Assembly (NCBI RefSeq): GCF_014534655.1
Contig: NZ_JACVVD010000017.1
Span: 32,927-96,926 of the forward strand
Direction: 5' to 3'
DNA: 64,000 nt
From: Paenibacillus sedimenti
GTDB taxonomy: Bacteria; Bacillota; Bacilli; Paenibacillales; NBRC-103111
Shown: in pieces, positions 17,273 through 26,138 of the stretch
Layout: every line of letters begins with the position of its first letter
Position numbering within the stretch: position 1 is the first letter of the stretch
Made by a program: the position numbers and the translations under genes
Notes under the pieces: model-generated
What the model was told of the DNA's origin: nothing
Seen by the model: the letters and a program-made list of their open reading frames with translations, nothing else
Database searches by the model: none

Positions 17273-19414
17273 ATGAACAAATACATCAATCGCGATTTAA
17301 GCTGGCTTCAATTCAACAGACGCGTTCTTGAAGAAGCTCAAGATAACAATACTCCACTGCTCGAACGAGCCAAATTTTTATCGATCGTATCGACCAATCT
17401 GGATGAATTTGTAAGCGTTAGAGTTGCCGGAATTATGGATAAAATCAAAGCGGGGAATGTTGAATCGGATTTTACAGGGTTCACGCCCCCGGAATTGCTT
17501 AATGAAATAGAAAGAATGATAGATCAACTGATTAAGGACCAGTATCAAGCACATGACCGTATAATCAGATTGCTTAAGAATGAAGGTATTGCTTTTACAA
17601 CTTATGGCGAATTGGATGACGATCAAAAAAAGGAAATGGAAGCCTATTATTTTCAATGGGTTTTCCCTGTATTAACACCTTTAGCCGTTGATAAAAGCCG
17701 CCCTTTTCCCTTGGTTCGCTCCAAAAGCGTTTATTTAGCTGTTGTTCTTAAGCAATCTGCCGATATATCGGATATGGAAACACATGTTGCCCTGGTTGAA
17801 ATTCCAGCTAATTTATCGCGATTTATCGAAGTCTCTTCCCAAATAGACAGTAAAAAGCGATACTTTATTCTGCTCGAAGATTTGATAAAGGGACATATGC
17901 ATACCTTATTTAATCTGTATTCGCCTGTTGCTTTCCATTCATTTCGCTTAACCCGCAATGCCGATTTGGTGGTGGATGAGGAAGGATCGGATGATCTTCT
18001 TGATGAAATGGAAAAGGTGCTACGAAAGAGAAAGCGGGGGACTCCGGTTCGATTGGAGATCGAAAAGGGTTTTGATCTTGCTGCGCTAGAGCTTATTAAA
18101 AACGAACTGGAAATCGATCATCATCTGCTGATTACAGCTGAAGGACCAGTGGATTTGAGTTTCTACATGCAATTTGCAAGCTCGATAACGGGTTATGAAC
18201 ATCTCAAGTATCCGAAATTTGAGCCGATGTATCCCCGGGAATTTTCACATACAGACGATTTTTTTTCCGTACTCCGGAAGAGGGATGTTGTTGTTTATCA
18301 TCCGTACGAATCATTTGAAGCCGTAACTGATTTTATCGGGCAATCGGCCGCCGATCCGGATGTTTTGGCCATTAAAATGACTTTATACCGGGTAAATGGC
18401 GATTCGAGGATTATTCAGGCACTTATCCGTGCAGCAGAAGCGGGTAAACAAGTTACCGTGATTGTTGAATTGAAAGCCCGTTTTGATGAAGCGAGAAATA
18501 TTGAATGGGCTAAAGAATTGGAGAGAGCCGGATGTCATGTTGTGTATGGGTTAGCAGGTTTGAAAATTCATTGCAAAATGACGTTGGTTGTACGCAGGGA
18601 AGCGGATTCTTTGAATCGATATATTCACGTAGCATCAGGAAATTATAATGAAGTATCCGCACGATTGTTCACAGATATAGGGCTTTTCACATCCGATCCG
18701 GATATATGTGAAGATGTTGCTAATGTATTCAACAAGATAACAGGATTTTACATCCCGAGAAGTTGGCACTACCTGGACGTTGCTCCGACACACTTAAAAC
18801 AGCGGTTATTTAGTTTAATTAGGCGCGAATCAGAGAATGCTTCTTTAGGAAAAGCGGCAAGAATTATTGTCAAAGTGAACGCTCTGGCTAATCAAGAGGT
18901 TACGGATCAGCTATATGCTGCTTCCCAAGCAGGAGTTCGCATTGATCTGATTGTTCGCGGCATATGCACTTTACGTCCCGGGATCCCAGGTTTAAGCGAT
19001 AATATTGCCGTTCGCAGCATTGTAGATCGTTTTTTGGAACATTCCCGCGTTTTTTATTTTAAGAATGCGGGTTCCCCTCAAGTATGGGTATCAAGCAGCG
19101 ACTGGATGACAAGAAATCTGGATCACCGAATTGAATTGATGTGCCCGATTTTAGATCATCGGCAAAAATCAATTCTCATTCACTATTTAATGCTGCTGCT
19201 TGATGATAATGTAAAGGCTCGGCAACTACTGCCCGATGGCAGCTATATAAGGGTAGACAATCAAAAGCTATCTTGCCGCAGCCAGTTGGAGGCCAAGGAT
19301 CTAGTTATGGTGAAATATAGTAGTTCTGCTATTCCAATGAAAGATGAGGAAATTGCCGTACCTCTAGAAAATTATATAGAACATGACAATCATAAGCCGG
19401 TTATTTATCATTGA
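17273..19414 (+). CDS. ppk1: Polyphosphate kinase
   Basis: This 713-residue enzyme makes long-chain inorganic polyphosphate from ATP (reversible). The N-terminal domain begins with the family signature NRDLSWLQFNRRVLEEA; the SIVSTNLDEFVSVRVAGI segment follows. Two phospholipase-D-like catalytic domains form the C-terminal half. The autophosphorylated histidine is His433 in GLKIHCKMTLVVRRE, and the second domain has WMTRNLDHRIELMCPI. The length is normal for the family. No ppx gene is adjacent. It has terminators before and after, so it is its own transcription unit, with GAAAGG before the ATG. It lies next to the large cation pump group; polyphosphate binds divalent cations, so a functional tie is possible but unproven. 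Confidence 0.95.
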   Translation: MNKYINRDLSWLQFNRRVLEEAQDNNTPLLERAKFLSIVSTNLDEFVSVRVAGIMDKIKAGNVESDFTGFTPPELLNEIERMIDQLIKDQYQAHDRIIRLLKNEGIAFTTYGELDDDQKKEMEAYYFQWVFPVLTPLAVDKSRPFPLVRSKSVYLAVVLKQSADISDMETHVALVEIPANLSRFIEVSSQIDSKKRYFILLEDLIKGHMHTLFNLYSPVAFHSFRLTRNADLVVDEEGSDDLLDEMEKVLRKRKRGTPVRLEIEKGFDLAALELIKNELEIDHHLLITAEGPVDLSFYMQFASSITGYEHLKYPKFEPMYPREFSHTDDFFSVLRKRDVVVYHPYESFEAVTDFIGQSAADPDVLAIKMTLYRVNGDSRIIQALIRAAEAGKQVTVIVELKARFDEARNIEWAKELERAGCHVVYGLAGLKIHCKMTLVVRREADSLNRYIHVASGNYNEVSARLFTDIGLFTSDPDICEDVANVFNKITGFYIPRSWHYLDVAPTHLKQRLFSLIRRESENASLGKAARIIVKVNALANQEVTDQLYAASQAGVRIDLIVRGICTLRPGIPGLSDNIAVRSIVDRFLEHSRVFYFKNAGSPQVWVSSSDWMTRNLDHRIELMCPILDHRQKSILIHYLMLLLDDNVKARQLLPDGSYIRVDNQKLSCRSQLEAKDLVMVKYSSSAIPMKDEEIAVPLENYIEHDNHKPVIYH

Positions 19415-19475
19415 AGGAATTAAAGATGTCGATTCCGAAGTCAAGAAGAAATTTAGCTTCCAGTAATTGGAAATT

Positions 19476-19515
19476 AGTCTGCCAAATAAAATTTTATCTG
19501 GCAGACTTTTATTAT
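19476..19515 (+). terminator. Terminator after ppk
   Basis: A perfect 9-bp stem (AGTCTGCCA / TGGCAGACT) with a further inner AT stem is followed by TTTATTATT. It lies before the true start of the next gene. Confidence 0.85.
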
Positions 19516-19568
19516 TTAATGGTACTGTAGGTGTAATAAAGGTATCGAGCAGGGGGATTTATGGAGAA

Positions 19569-20819
19569 ATGATCAACGACTACAGAGATTTACTGCTGAA
19601 TTTATTCCTAGTTTTCCTACCGATAACTTTGTATGCGAATGTAATCAAAGCAGATCGAACGCAACTATATAATCGGGCTTTCACGTTTGTCCTTTTTTGT
19701 GCTGCGCTCATTTTGACGATGTCTTTTCCTGTTGTTATTAATCAATCTACGTTTGATTTCCGCGCTGTTCCGCTGGCTATCGGGTCATTATACGGGGGCG
19801 TTTATGTCTCGATTTTGCTATATGCCTGTTTAATGGTCTACCGTTTCATCCTTGGAAGTCTTAATTCCGTGGAATATTTCTTCTCGATCGTTCCTACTTT
19901 TATTGCGATCCTCTGGTTTATAAGAAAGTTTCCGGCTTTTACTTTGTATCAAAAAATATTTTCATCAGTACTCGTCTATTTCATTATTCGTGTAGGTTCG
20001 TTCATTACATATTCGTACCTGACCAATAACCTAGGCTCTATGGCAAGGAACACATTGATTGAAATCATATTGTTTCAATGCTTCGTATCAGGCATTTTTG
20101 TTTATATTTTGGAGGTTTTCAAGAAAAACTCCCGCTTGCGCGAAGAAATTATGAAGAGCGAGAAGATCAAAATCGTCAGCGAAATTGCCGCATCCGTCGC
20201 TCATGAGGTCAGGAATCCGTTAACTTCGGTCAGAGGCTTCATTCAATTAATGGGCAAGGACGATCTATCGAAAGAGAACAGGCGCTACTACCAAAAAATA
20301 TGTTTGGATGAGCTGGATCGGGCGCAGCAAATCATTTCTGATTATTTAACCTTCGCCAAACCGGATCCCGAAAAAATAGAAGAAATTCATGTGGCCCAAG
20401 AAATCGATTATGTGACGAACGTCCTGATCTCCTATGCCAACTATCAAAATGTGCAAATCATCAAACAAATGCCTGAGGAACAGCTTTATATTCTCGGCGA
20501 CAAATTTAAACTGCGTCAGGCACTCATCAATATTGGAAAAAACAGCATTGAAGCCATGCCGGACGGAGGGCATTTAACTTTCACGCTTCGTAAAATAAAC
20601 AAGTACGTCTTGATATCGATAGCCGATACGGGTGTGGGCATGACCGCGGAACAAATCAATCGGCTGGGGACTCCCTATTATTCGACCAAAGATAAGGGGA
20701 CAGGCCTGGGTACGATGGTTTCCTTCAGTATCATTCGCAAGATGCACGGAAAGATCGAGGTCACAAGTGAAAAAGGAAAAGGGACGACGCACGAGATTTC
20801 CCTGGAAATGATGGTCTGA
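19569..20819 (+). CDS. KinB-like membrane sensor histidine kinase
   Basis: This 416-residue kinase has an N-terminal block of about six membrane helices of the 5TM-5TMR_LYT/LytS type (MINDYRDLLLNLFLVFLPITLYA to IFVYILEVF). A short linker leads to a HisKA domain with SVAHEVRNPLTSVRGFIQLM (phosphorylated His in HEVRNP). The ATPase domain has N-box IGKNSIEAM, G1 DTGVGM and G2 GTGLGT. The H-box resembles sporulation phosphorelay kinases (KinA/KinB), and no response regulator gene is adjacent, so Spo0F phosphorylation is a reasonable inference. The frame is open 34 codons upstream, but that part overlaps the ppk terminator; ATG 19569 is therefore chosen. Confidence 0.85.
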   Translation: MINDYRDLLLNLFLVFLPITLYANVIKADRTQLYNRAFTFVLFCAALILTMSFPVVINQSTFDFRAVPLAIGSLYGGVYVSILLYACLMVYRFILGSLNSVEYFFSIVPTFIAILWFIRKFPAFTLYQKIFSSVLVYFIIRVGSFITYSYLTNNLGSMARNTLIEIILFQCFVSGIFVYILEVFKKNSRLREEIMKSEKIKIVSEIAASVAHEVRNPLTSVRGFIQLMGKDDLSKENRRYYQKICLDELDRAQQIISDYLTFAKPDPEKIEEIHVAQEIDYVTNVLISYANYQNVQIIKQMPEEQLYILGDKFKLRQALINIGKNSIEAMPDGGHLTFTLRKINKYVLISIADTGVGMTAEQINRLGTPYYSTKDKGTGLGTMVSFSIIRKMHGKIEVTSEKGKGTTHEISLEMMV

Positions 20820-20918
20820 CCTCCAAGATTACCGATTTTCTATGAGCCGTCGGGAGGAGCTGATCGAGCGGTTCGAAAGCTGGCTGACGCCTGCCTCAAC
20901 CCGCGAGGCATGACAGTT

Positions 20919-21806
20919 TCAATCTGCCGGTTTCTCCAGCTTCGCTACAAAAGCCGCCGCGCTATTAGAGAGCGGCATATTTTTCAGCGTAATAATGCCG
21001 ATTTTGGTAGAGGGAATAACGACATCCAGCTTCACTTCAAATAAGGTGCCTTCTTCCAGCTCCTTGGCGACGAATTCTTTGGTAACGAAAGAGACGCCGA
21101 AGCCGATTTTGGCAAATTCGATGAGGAGATCGACGCTGCCGAGCTCGATTTCGGGCTCCAGGATGAGCCCGTGCTCCTGGAATAAGCGGGTGATGAATTT
21201 ACGCGAGCTGCTGTTCCGCGAAAACAGAATGATCGGGTAGCTCAACAGCTTGGAGAGTGATACGCGATGTTTACTGAGCTCACGATACTTTGGCCCCGTG
21301 ACAAAGCAATCCTGAATCGTGATGCCTTCGCGGACTTGCAGCTGATCATCAAGTATCGGCGTCCGTACGATGCCCATATCGATCTTGCCTTCCTTCAGCT
21401 GCTTCACGATTTCCGGCGTTGTGCCGTTCACGAGGTTGATTTGCACATGCGGGAATTGTTCGTGGAACGATTCCAAGAACGGCAATAAGTAATGTTTGCA
21501 AAGGGAGTCGCTGCCGCCGATTTTAATTTCTCCGCTGGAGAAATTACGGAGCTCGCTCAATTTCACCTCCGCTAGAGAGATGAAATTGTAAGCTTGTTCG
21601 ATATAGGAATACAGGACAGCGCCTTCCTTCGTGAGTTCAACGCCTTTGGACGTCCGGGCGAACAGCTGAAGTCCAAGATTGTCCTCAAGCAGCTTAATGG
21701 AGTGGGATACGCTCGGTTGGGTGATGAAGAGTTCTTTTGCAGCTTTGGACAAGCTGCCGGATTTAGCGGTCAGGTAAAAAACTTTATAAAGCTCAAAGTT
21801 AATCAT
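20919..21806 (-). CDS. LysR-family transcriptional regulator
   Basis: The product has 295 residues. The winged helix-turn-helix is at residues 1-60 (FYLTAKSGSLSKAAKELFITQPSVSHSIKLLEDNLGLQLF), followed by the two-lobe LysR substrate domain (GEIKIGGSDSLCKHYLLPFLESF; IDMGIVRTPI; IGFGVSFVTKEF). The start at 21806 has AAGGTG upstream; twelve more in-frame codons upstream lack a site. It is divergent from the transketolase gene with a 115-base shared gap, the usual arrangement for a LysR protein and its target. The co-inducer may be a sugar phosphate, by analogy with CbbR; this is inference. Confidence 0.9.
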   Translation of the reverse strand: MINFELYKVFYLTAKSGSLSKAAKELFITQPSVSHSIKLLEDNLGLQLFARTSKGVELTKEGAVLYSYIEQAYNFISLAEVKLSELRNFSSGEIKIGGSDSLCKHYLLPFLESFHEQFPHVQINLVNGTTPEIVKQLKEGKIDMGIVRTPILDDQLQVREGITIQDCFVTGPKYRELSKHRVSLSKLLSYPIILFSRNSSSRKFITRLFQEHGLILEPEIELGSVDLLIEFAKIGFGVSFVTKEFVAKELEEGTLFEVKLDVVIPSTKIGIITLKNMPLSNSAAAFVAKLEKPAD

Positions 21807-21819
21807 ATAGACACCTTCT

Positions 21820-21872
21820 ATAGCGAGTATCGAAACTATCAATTATTTGAATGCACTGGCTATCCTTATAAT
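21820..21872. promoter_or_regulatory. Intergenic control region between lysR and tkt
   Basis: The region contains paired half sites ATAG (21820-21823) and CTAT (21836-21839), 12 bases apart, and a TATAAT -10 element for tkt at 21867-21872 without a good -35. A missing -35 next to a dyad is what is expected of a LysR-activated promoter. Confidence 0.45.
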
Positions 21873-21921
21873 AAAGGGTAGATAGGGCGAACACAAACGA
21901 ATTGATGGAGGCGAACTTATT

Positions 21922-23949
21922 TTGAATCAGACGACGGTTTCTATTGAAGAACTGAGCATTAATACGATTAGAACGCTTACAATCGATGCGGTCGAGAAGG
22001 CGCAGATGGGTCATCCGGGCATGCCGATGGGGGCGGCACCGATGGCGTACGCGCTCTGGACGCGGCATCTTAAACATAACCCGGTCAACCCAAAGTGGGC
22101 AGACCGCGACCGTTTTGTCCTCTCGGCCGGGCATGGCTCGATGCTGCTTTACAGCTTGCTGCACTTAAGCGGGTACGACGTATCGCTGGACGATATCAAG
22201 GAGTTCCGCCAGTGGGGCAGCCGTACGCCGGGACATCCCGAGTATGGTCACACGGCGGGCGTAGAAGCGACGACTGGACCTCTCGGTCAAGGCGTAGCGA
22301 TGGCAGTCGGCATGGCGATGGCCGAAGCGCATCAGGCTTCGGTGTACAACCGGGAAGGCTTCCCGATCGTCGATCACTATACGTATTCGATCTGCGGTGA
22401 CGGCGACTTGATGGAAGGCGTATCGAGCGAAGCCGCTTCGCTTGCAGGCCATCTGAAGCTCGGCAAGCTTATCGTGCTCTACGATTCGAATGACATCTCG
22501 CTGGATGGCGAGCTGAACATGTCGTTTTCCGAGAATGTACGGACACGCTTTGAATCGTACGGGTGGCAGTATTTACGCGTTGAGGAGCAAAACAACGTCG
22601 ACGCGATCTCCGCAGCGATCGCGGAAGGGAAGGCGGATCCGGGCCGTCCGACCCTGATCGAGATCAAAACAACGATCGGCTACGGCAGTCCGAACAAAGC
22701 CGGCAAAGGCGGTCACGGCGGCACGCACGGCAGTCCGCTCGGCAAGGAAGAGCTGCTGCTGACCAAGCAGGCGCTCGGTTGGCCGACGGAGCCGGATTTC
22801 TACGTGCCGGCTGAGGTTGTAGAGCACTTCGCCCGCTATAAGCAGCAGGGCGCGGAAGCCGAACATAGCTGGGAGCAGCTGTGGAATGAGTACGGGCAAG
22901 CTTATCCTGAGCTAGCCAAGCAGTTCGAGCTCGCTGCGCGCGGCGAGCTGCCTGCGGATTGGAACGCCGATGTGCCACGCTTCGGCGCTGATAGCGGCGC
23001 GGTCTCGACGCGCACCGCGTCCGGGAAAGTGCTGAACGCGCTGGCTCGGCGCGTGCCTTATCTCGTTGGAGGCTCCGCCGACTTGGCGAGCTCCAACATG
23101 ACGATGCTGAACGACGCCGGGAACTTCAGCGCCGCCAACTATAGCGGCCGCAACTTCTGGTTCGGCGTTCGCGAATTCGCGATGGGCGCAGCGTTGAACG
23201 GCATGCTGCTGCACGGCGGTTTGCGCGCCTTCGGCGGCACGTTCCTCGTGTTCAGCGACTACCTGCGCGGCGCGATTCGCTTGTCCGCACTGATGAAGCA
23301 GCCTGTCGCGTATGTGTTCACGCACGACAGCATCGCAGTCGGCGAAGACGGACCGACGCACCAGCCGATCGAGCAGATCCCCTCCTTGCGGATGATCCCG
23401 GATCTGACGTTGTTCCGTCCGGCGGATGCCAACGAAACGGCGGCAGCTTGGGAGTACGTGATGCAAGCGAAGGAAGGTCCGTTTGTGTTCGCGCTCTCCC
23501 GCCAGAACTTGCCGGTGCTTCCGGGCACGGATACGCTCGCTTTTGCCAACATCAAGTACGGCGCATACGTCTTGTCCGATGCTGCCGAAGGCGCTCAGCC
23601 TGACGTTCAGCTGATCGCAACCGGCTCTGAAGTCAGTTTGGCGCTTGACGTTCAGAAACAATTGGCTCAAGATGGAATTAGAGCTCGCGTGATCTCGATG
23701 CCAAGCCGTGAACTGTTCGAGCAGCAGCCACCTGATGTACAGCAATCCATCCTTTTGCCGCACGTGAAAGCGAACGTGGTGCTGGAGATGGCTTACCCTG
23801 CCGGATGGGATGATATCACAGGCGGCGAGGGCTTCGTCGTCGGAATCCGTAAATTCGGAGCATCAGCGAAAGCCGATAAAGTGATTCGCGAGTATGGTTT
23901 TACAGCAGAAGCGATCGTACAACAAATCAGACAGAAGTATTTCCAATAA
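21922..23949 (+). CDS. tkt: Transketolase
   Basis: This 675-residue cytosolic thiamine-diphosphate enzyme of the non-oxidative pentose phosphate pathway transfers two-carbon units between sugar phosphates. The sequence shows the N-terminal MGHPGMPMGAAPMAYALW, the ThDP-binding GDGDLMEGVSSEAASLAGHLKL...D (GDG...N-type motif), the ring-proton-abstracting region DGPTHQPIEQ and FAMSxxN-type C-terminal sequence. The TTG start has GGAGG 10 bases upstream. The gene is noticeably GC-richer than the flanking lysR and aldolase genes. It sits 34 bases before the transaldolase-like gene, forming a two-gene pentose phosphate unit. Confidence 0.95.
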   Translation: MNQTTVSIEELSINTIRTLTIDAVEKAQMGHPGMPMGAAPMAYALWTRHLKHNPVNPKWADRDRFVLSAGHGSMLLYSLLHLSGYDVSLDDIKEFRQWGSRTPGHPEYGHTAGVEATTGPLGQGVAMAVGMAMAEAHQASVYNREGFPIVDHYTYSICGDGDLMEGVSSEAASLAGHLKLGKLIVLYDSNDISLDGELNMSFSENVRTRFESYGWQYLRVEEQNNVDAISAAIAEGKADPGRPTLIEIKTTIGYGSPNKAGKGGHGGTHGSPLGKEELLLTKQALGWPTEPDFYVPAEVVEHFARYKQQGAEAEHSWEQLWNEYGQAYPELAKQFELAARGELPADWNADVPRFGADSGAVSTRTASGKVLNALARRVPYLVGGSADLASSNMTMLNDAGNFSAANYSGRNFWFGVREFAMGAALNGMLLHGGLRAFGGTFLVFSDYLRGAIRLSALMKQPVAYVFTHDSIAVGEDGPTHQPIEQIPSLRMIPDLTLFRPADANETAAAWEYVMQAKEGPFVFALSRQNLPVLPGTDTLAFANIKYGAYVLSDAAEGAQPDVQLIATGSEVSLALDVQKQLAQDGIRARVISMPSRELFEQQPPDVQQSILLPHVKANVVLEMAYPAGWDDITGGEGFVVGIRKFGASAKADKVIREYGFTAEAIVQQIRQKYFQ

Positions 23950-23983
23950 CGGCCCATAACGGGAGAAAAGGCAGGGATACGAA

Positions 23984-24640
23984 ATGAAATTGTTTATCGA
24001 CACAGCTAATGTAGAGGAAATCCGCAAAGCGCACGAGCTTGGCGTTGTTGCTGGCGTTACAACTAACCCCTCGCTGATCGCGAAAGAGGGAAGAGACTTC
24101 TTCGAAACCGTGAAGGAGATTGTCTCCATTGTCGGTGAAGTGCCGATCAGTGCGGAAGTCATTTCTTTAAAAGCCGATGAAATGATCGAGCAGGGTAAGA
24201 AGCTTGCTGAACTTGGTTCAAGCATCGTGATCAAGCTTCCGATGACGGCTGACGGTTTGAAGGCAACTAACGTATTTAGCAAACTGGGTATCCCGACGAA
24301 TGTGACCTTGATTTTCAGCTCTACGCAGGCACTGCTGGCTGCCCGTGCAGGAGCGACATACGTGTCCCCATTCATCGGCCGTCTCGATGATATCAACCAG
24401 ATCGGCATGAATTTGATCAAAGAAATCAGCCAGATTTTCCAAGTACATGGCATTAAGTCAGAAATTATTGCAGCAAGCGTGCGTCATTCAGCTCACGTGA
24501 TTGAAGCGGCTCTGGCCGGGTCTCATATTGCAACGGTACCTTATAAAGTTATTGAATCCATGATTAAGCACCCATTAACCGATGCCGGAATCGAAAGATT
24601 TTTGGCGGATTGGGAAGGCGCGAAGCAAAATAGTTTTTAA
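23984..24640 (+). CDS. Transaldolase-like fructose-6-phosphate aldolase (MipB/TalC family)
   Basis: This 218-residue TIM-barrel Schiff-base aldolase has the family start MKLFIDTANVEEI, then GVTTNPSLI and VIKLPMT with the catalytic Lys84. IPTNVTLIFSSTQALLAARAGATYVSPFIGRLDD and the C-terminal FLADWEGA follow. Small family members of this type in Bacillales act as transaldolases (B. subtilis YwjH) or as fructose-6-phosphate aldolases; sequence alone does not separate the two here. Position after tkt favours the transaldolase role in the pentose phosphate pathway. A terminator follows directly. Confidence 0.92.
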   Translation: MKLFIDTANVEEIRKAHELGVVAGVTTNPSLIAKEGRDFFETVKEIVSIVGEVPISAEVISLKADEMIEQGKKLAELGSSIVIKLPMTADGLKATNVFSKLGIPTNVTLIFSSTQALLAARAGATYVSPFIGRLDDINQIGMNLIKEISQIFQVHGIKSEIIAASVRHSAHVIEAALAGSHIATVPYKVIESMIKHPLTDAGIERFLADWEGAKQNSF

Positions 24641-24651
24641 AAGAATGAGGG

Positions 24652-24679
24652 CTCGCCTGTAAAAGGCGGGTCTTTTTTT
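24652..24679 (+). terminator. Terminator after the aldolase gene
   Basis: A 7-bp stem (CTCGCCT / AGGCGGG) has one wobble pair and is followed by seven T. It also faces the end of the convergent cysC gene. Confidence 0.8.
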
Positions 24680-24685
24680 CACGCG

Positions 24686-25300
24686 CTAATCCTGTAAATA
24701 TTGATAAGTTCGTAAATACTGCATGATCTGTTCAGCGGATTCTATAAGCGTCTGGGAATCCGTCTGAATGACGATTTCAGGCTGCAAAGGCGGTTCGTAG
24801 GGAGCTGAGATTCCTGTAAATTCACGGATCTCTCCTGTTCTCGCTTTCTTATACAGACCCTTAGGGTCACGCTGCTCACAAACGTCCAGCGGACATTTTA
24901 CATAGACCTCAATAAAATCCCCAGCTTCAAACAAGGCCCGTGCTGCATCGCGGTCAACTCTGTATGGCGAAATCAGGCTTAGTAAAGTTATGATTCCGGC
25001 GTCAACAAATAGCTTGGCTGCTTCTGCGCTGCGCCGAATGTTTTCTCTCCTGTCGTCGGCGGAAAAACCAAGGTCACGATTCAACCCGTGCCGCAGATTA
25101 TCTCCGTCCAATACATACGCAGAGACGTTTCTCTCAAAAAGCAACCGTTCGATTTCGAAGGAAATCGAAGATTTACCGGAACCGGATAGCCCAGTAAGCC
25201 ATATGATACAGCCTTTATGCCGATTACGGTGATAACGGTCGGATTTCATAACCTTACTTTGCTGGCGGTATATGTGTTTTTGATCCGTTTCATTTTCCAT
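24686..25300 (-). CDS. cysC: Adenylylsulfate (APS) kinase
   Basis: This 204-residue P-loop kinase phosphorylates APS to PAPS. The sequence shows Walker A GLSGSGKSS, the substrate-binding DGDNLRHGLNRDLGFS, lid segment DRRENIRRSAEAAKLF, and ISPYRVDRDAAR; CPLDVCEQRDPKGLYKKA follows. The length is normal. It stands alone, with no sulfate adenylyltransferase, PAPS reductase or sulfotransferase gene beside it, so whether it serves assimilation or sulfation here cannot be told. It has its own promoter (25336-25364). Confidence 0.92.
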   Translation of the reverse strand: MENETDQKHIYRQQSKVMKSDRYHRNRHKGCIIWLTGLSGSGKSSISFEIERLLFERNVSAYVLDGDNLRHGLNRDLGFSADDRRENIRRSAEAAKLFVDAGIITLLSLISPYRVDRDAARALFEAGDFIEVYVKCPLDVCEQRDPKGLYKKARTGEIREFTGISAPYEPPLQPEIVIQTDSQTLIESAEQIMQYLRTYQYLQD

Positions 25301-25335
25301 CCAAGACTCCCCCTGTTGGTTTAATAAGGGTTAAC

Positions 25336-25364
25336 ATTATAATGTATGGATAATTAAGATCCAA
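25336..25364 (-). promoter_or_regulatory. Sigma-A promoter of cysC
   Basis: On the minus strand, TTGGAT (25359-25364) and a perfect TATAAT (25336-25341) are separated by 17 bases, about 35 bases upstream of the cysC start. Confidence 0.7.
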
Positions 25365-25488
25365 TTCTTGTACAAATCGACTAATGAAACATACCATATT
25401 AGAGCGCTCAGGAAATTGCACGGTGTTGGACTGTAATCGGTGGTTGCATTAATATAAACGGTATGTGTGAACAGAAAGGGGTTTTCGT

Positions 25489-25980
25489 ATGATTATTAGC
25501 GACATTCTGCATTTTGAACAAGAGCGCCACCTGTTGCCGCCGGCGGTGCAAAGAGGCATCGAATACATTCTGAGCCATAATCTGAGTGAAGCCGAACTCG
25601 GGAGACATCCGCTTGAAGGGGACAACGGGGACTTGATGTTTGCCAACGTACAGGAATCCATTACCTGCCCGAAGCAGGAACAGAAGCCGGAATCTCATGC
25701 TATCTATACCGATATACAATTTCTGGTCAGCGGCGAAGAGCGGTTATGCGTCTACAAACTCCAGCCGGACGTCAAAATCGTAGACAATAAATTCGACTCG
25801 CACGATATTGCCTTTTACGAATTAGAAGCGAAGCACCTTGAAACTGATATTATTTTGAAACCAGGCATGTATGCGGTCTTCTTTCCTTCGGATATTCATC
25901 GGCCGAACTGCTCGGTGCAAGAGCAGACGACGAACAAAAAAATCGTAGTCAAAATTCATAGTGATCTTCTGCAGCTTTAA
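25489..25980 (+). CDS. YhcH/YjgK/YiaL family protein
   Basis: The product is a 163-residue cupin-fold cytosolic protein. Recognisable family features are the central PESHAIYTDIQFLVSGEERL with its H-x(n)-Q metal-site residues, and the later FFPSDIHRPNCSV followed by KKIVVKIH. Family members occur with sugar acid, sialic acid and galactoside catabolism genes, possibly as sugar anomerase-like or isomerase enzymes; the substrate here is unknown. It starts at ATG 25489 with AAAGGGG upstream and ends before a terminator, so it is a single-gene unit placed just before the sugar region. Confidence 0.88.
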   Translation: MIISDILHFEQERHLLPPAVQRGIEYILSHNLSEAELGRHPLEGDNGDLMFANVQESITCPKQEQKPESHAIYTDIQFLVSGEERLCVYKLQPDVKIVDNKFDSHDIAFYELEAKHLETDIILKPGMYAVFFPSDIHRPNCSVQEQTTNKKIVVKIHSDLLQL

Positions 25981-25997
25981 CCCGATTCCAGTATCTG

Positions 25998-26040
25998 AAC
26001 TTTCCGAAGGCCATATCTCGTGGCTGCGGAAAGTTTCTTT
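25998..26040 (+). terminator. Terminator after the YhcH-like gene
   Basis: A 9-bp stem (AACTTTCCG / CGGAAAGTT) with an inner GCCA/TGGC stem is followed by TCTTT. Confidence 0.8.
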
Positions 26041-26138
26041 AATTTTCACATGAAGCTCACTAATTGTTCCCATATCCCGATGGATGCAACTGTATTATAA
26101 TGATGAATACAATAATTTTTCGCCAAGTGGTGATCCCG

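Noticed and set aside
19467..19568. 34-residue N-terminal extension of the KinB-like kinase
   Set aside because: The stretch overlaps the ppk terminator hairpin and encodes nothing family-like; the ATG at 19569 is the natural start.
20842..20913. 23-codon open frame MSRREELIERFESWLTPA...
   Set aside because: No ribosome binding site, too short to judge, ends at the LysR gene terminus; could be a gene scrap but not supportable.
22912..23763. 283-codon open frame antisense to tkt
   Set aside because: Lies wholly inside transketolase, has no ribosome binding site, and its Arg/His/Ala-rich content is what the opposite strand of a GC-rich gene produces.
25389..25466. Inverted repeat ACATACC ... 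GGTATGT upstream of the YhcH-like gene
   Set aside because: 7-bp arms 64 bases apart in AT-rich DNA; spacing and length are compatible with chance.
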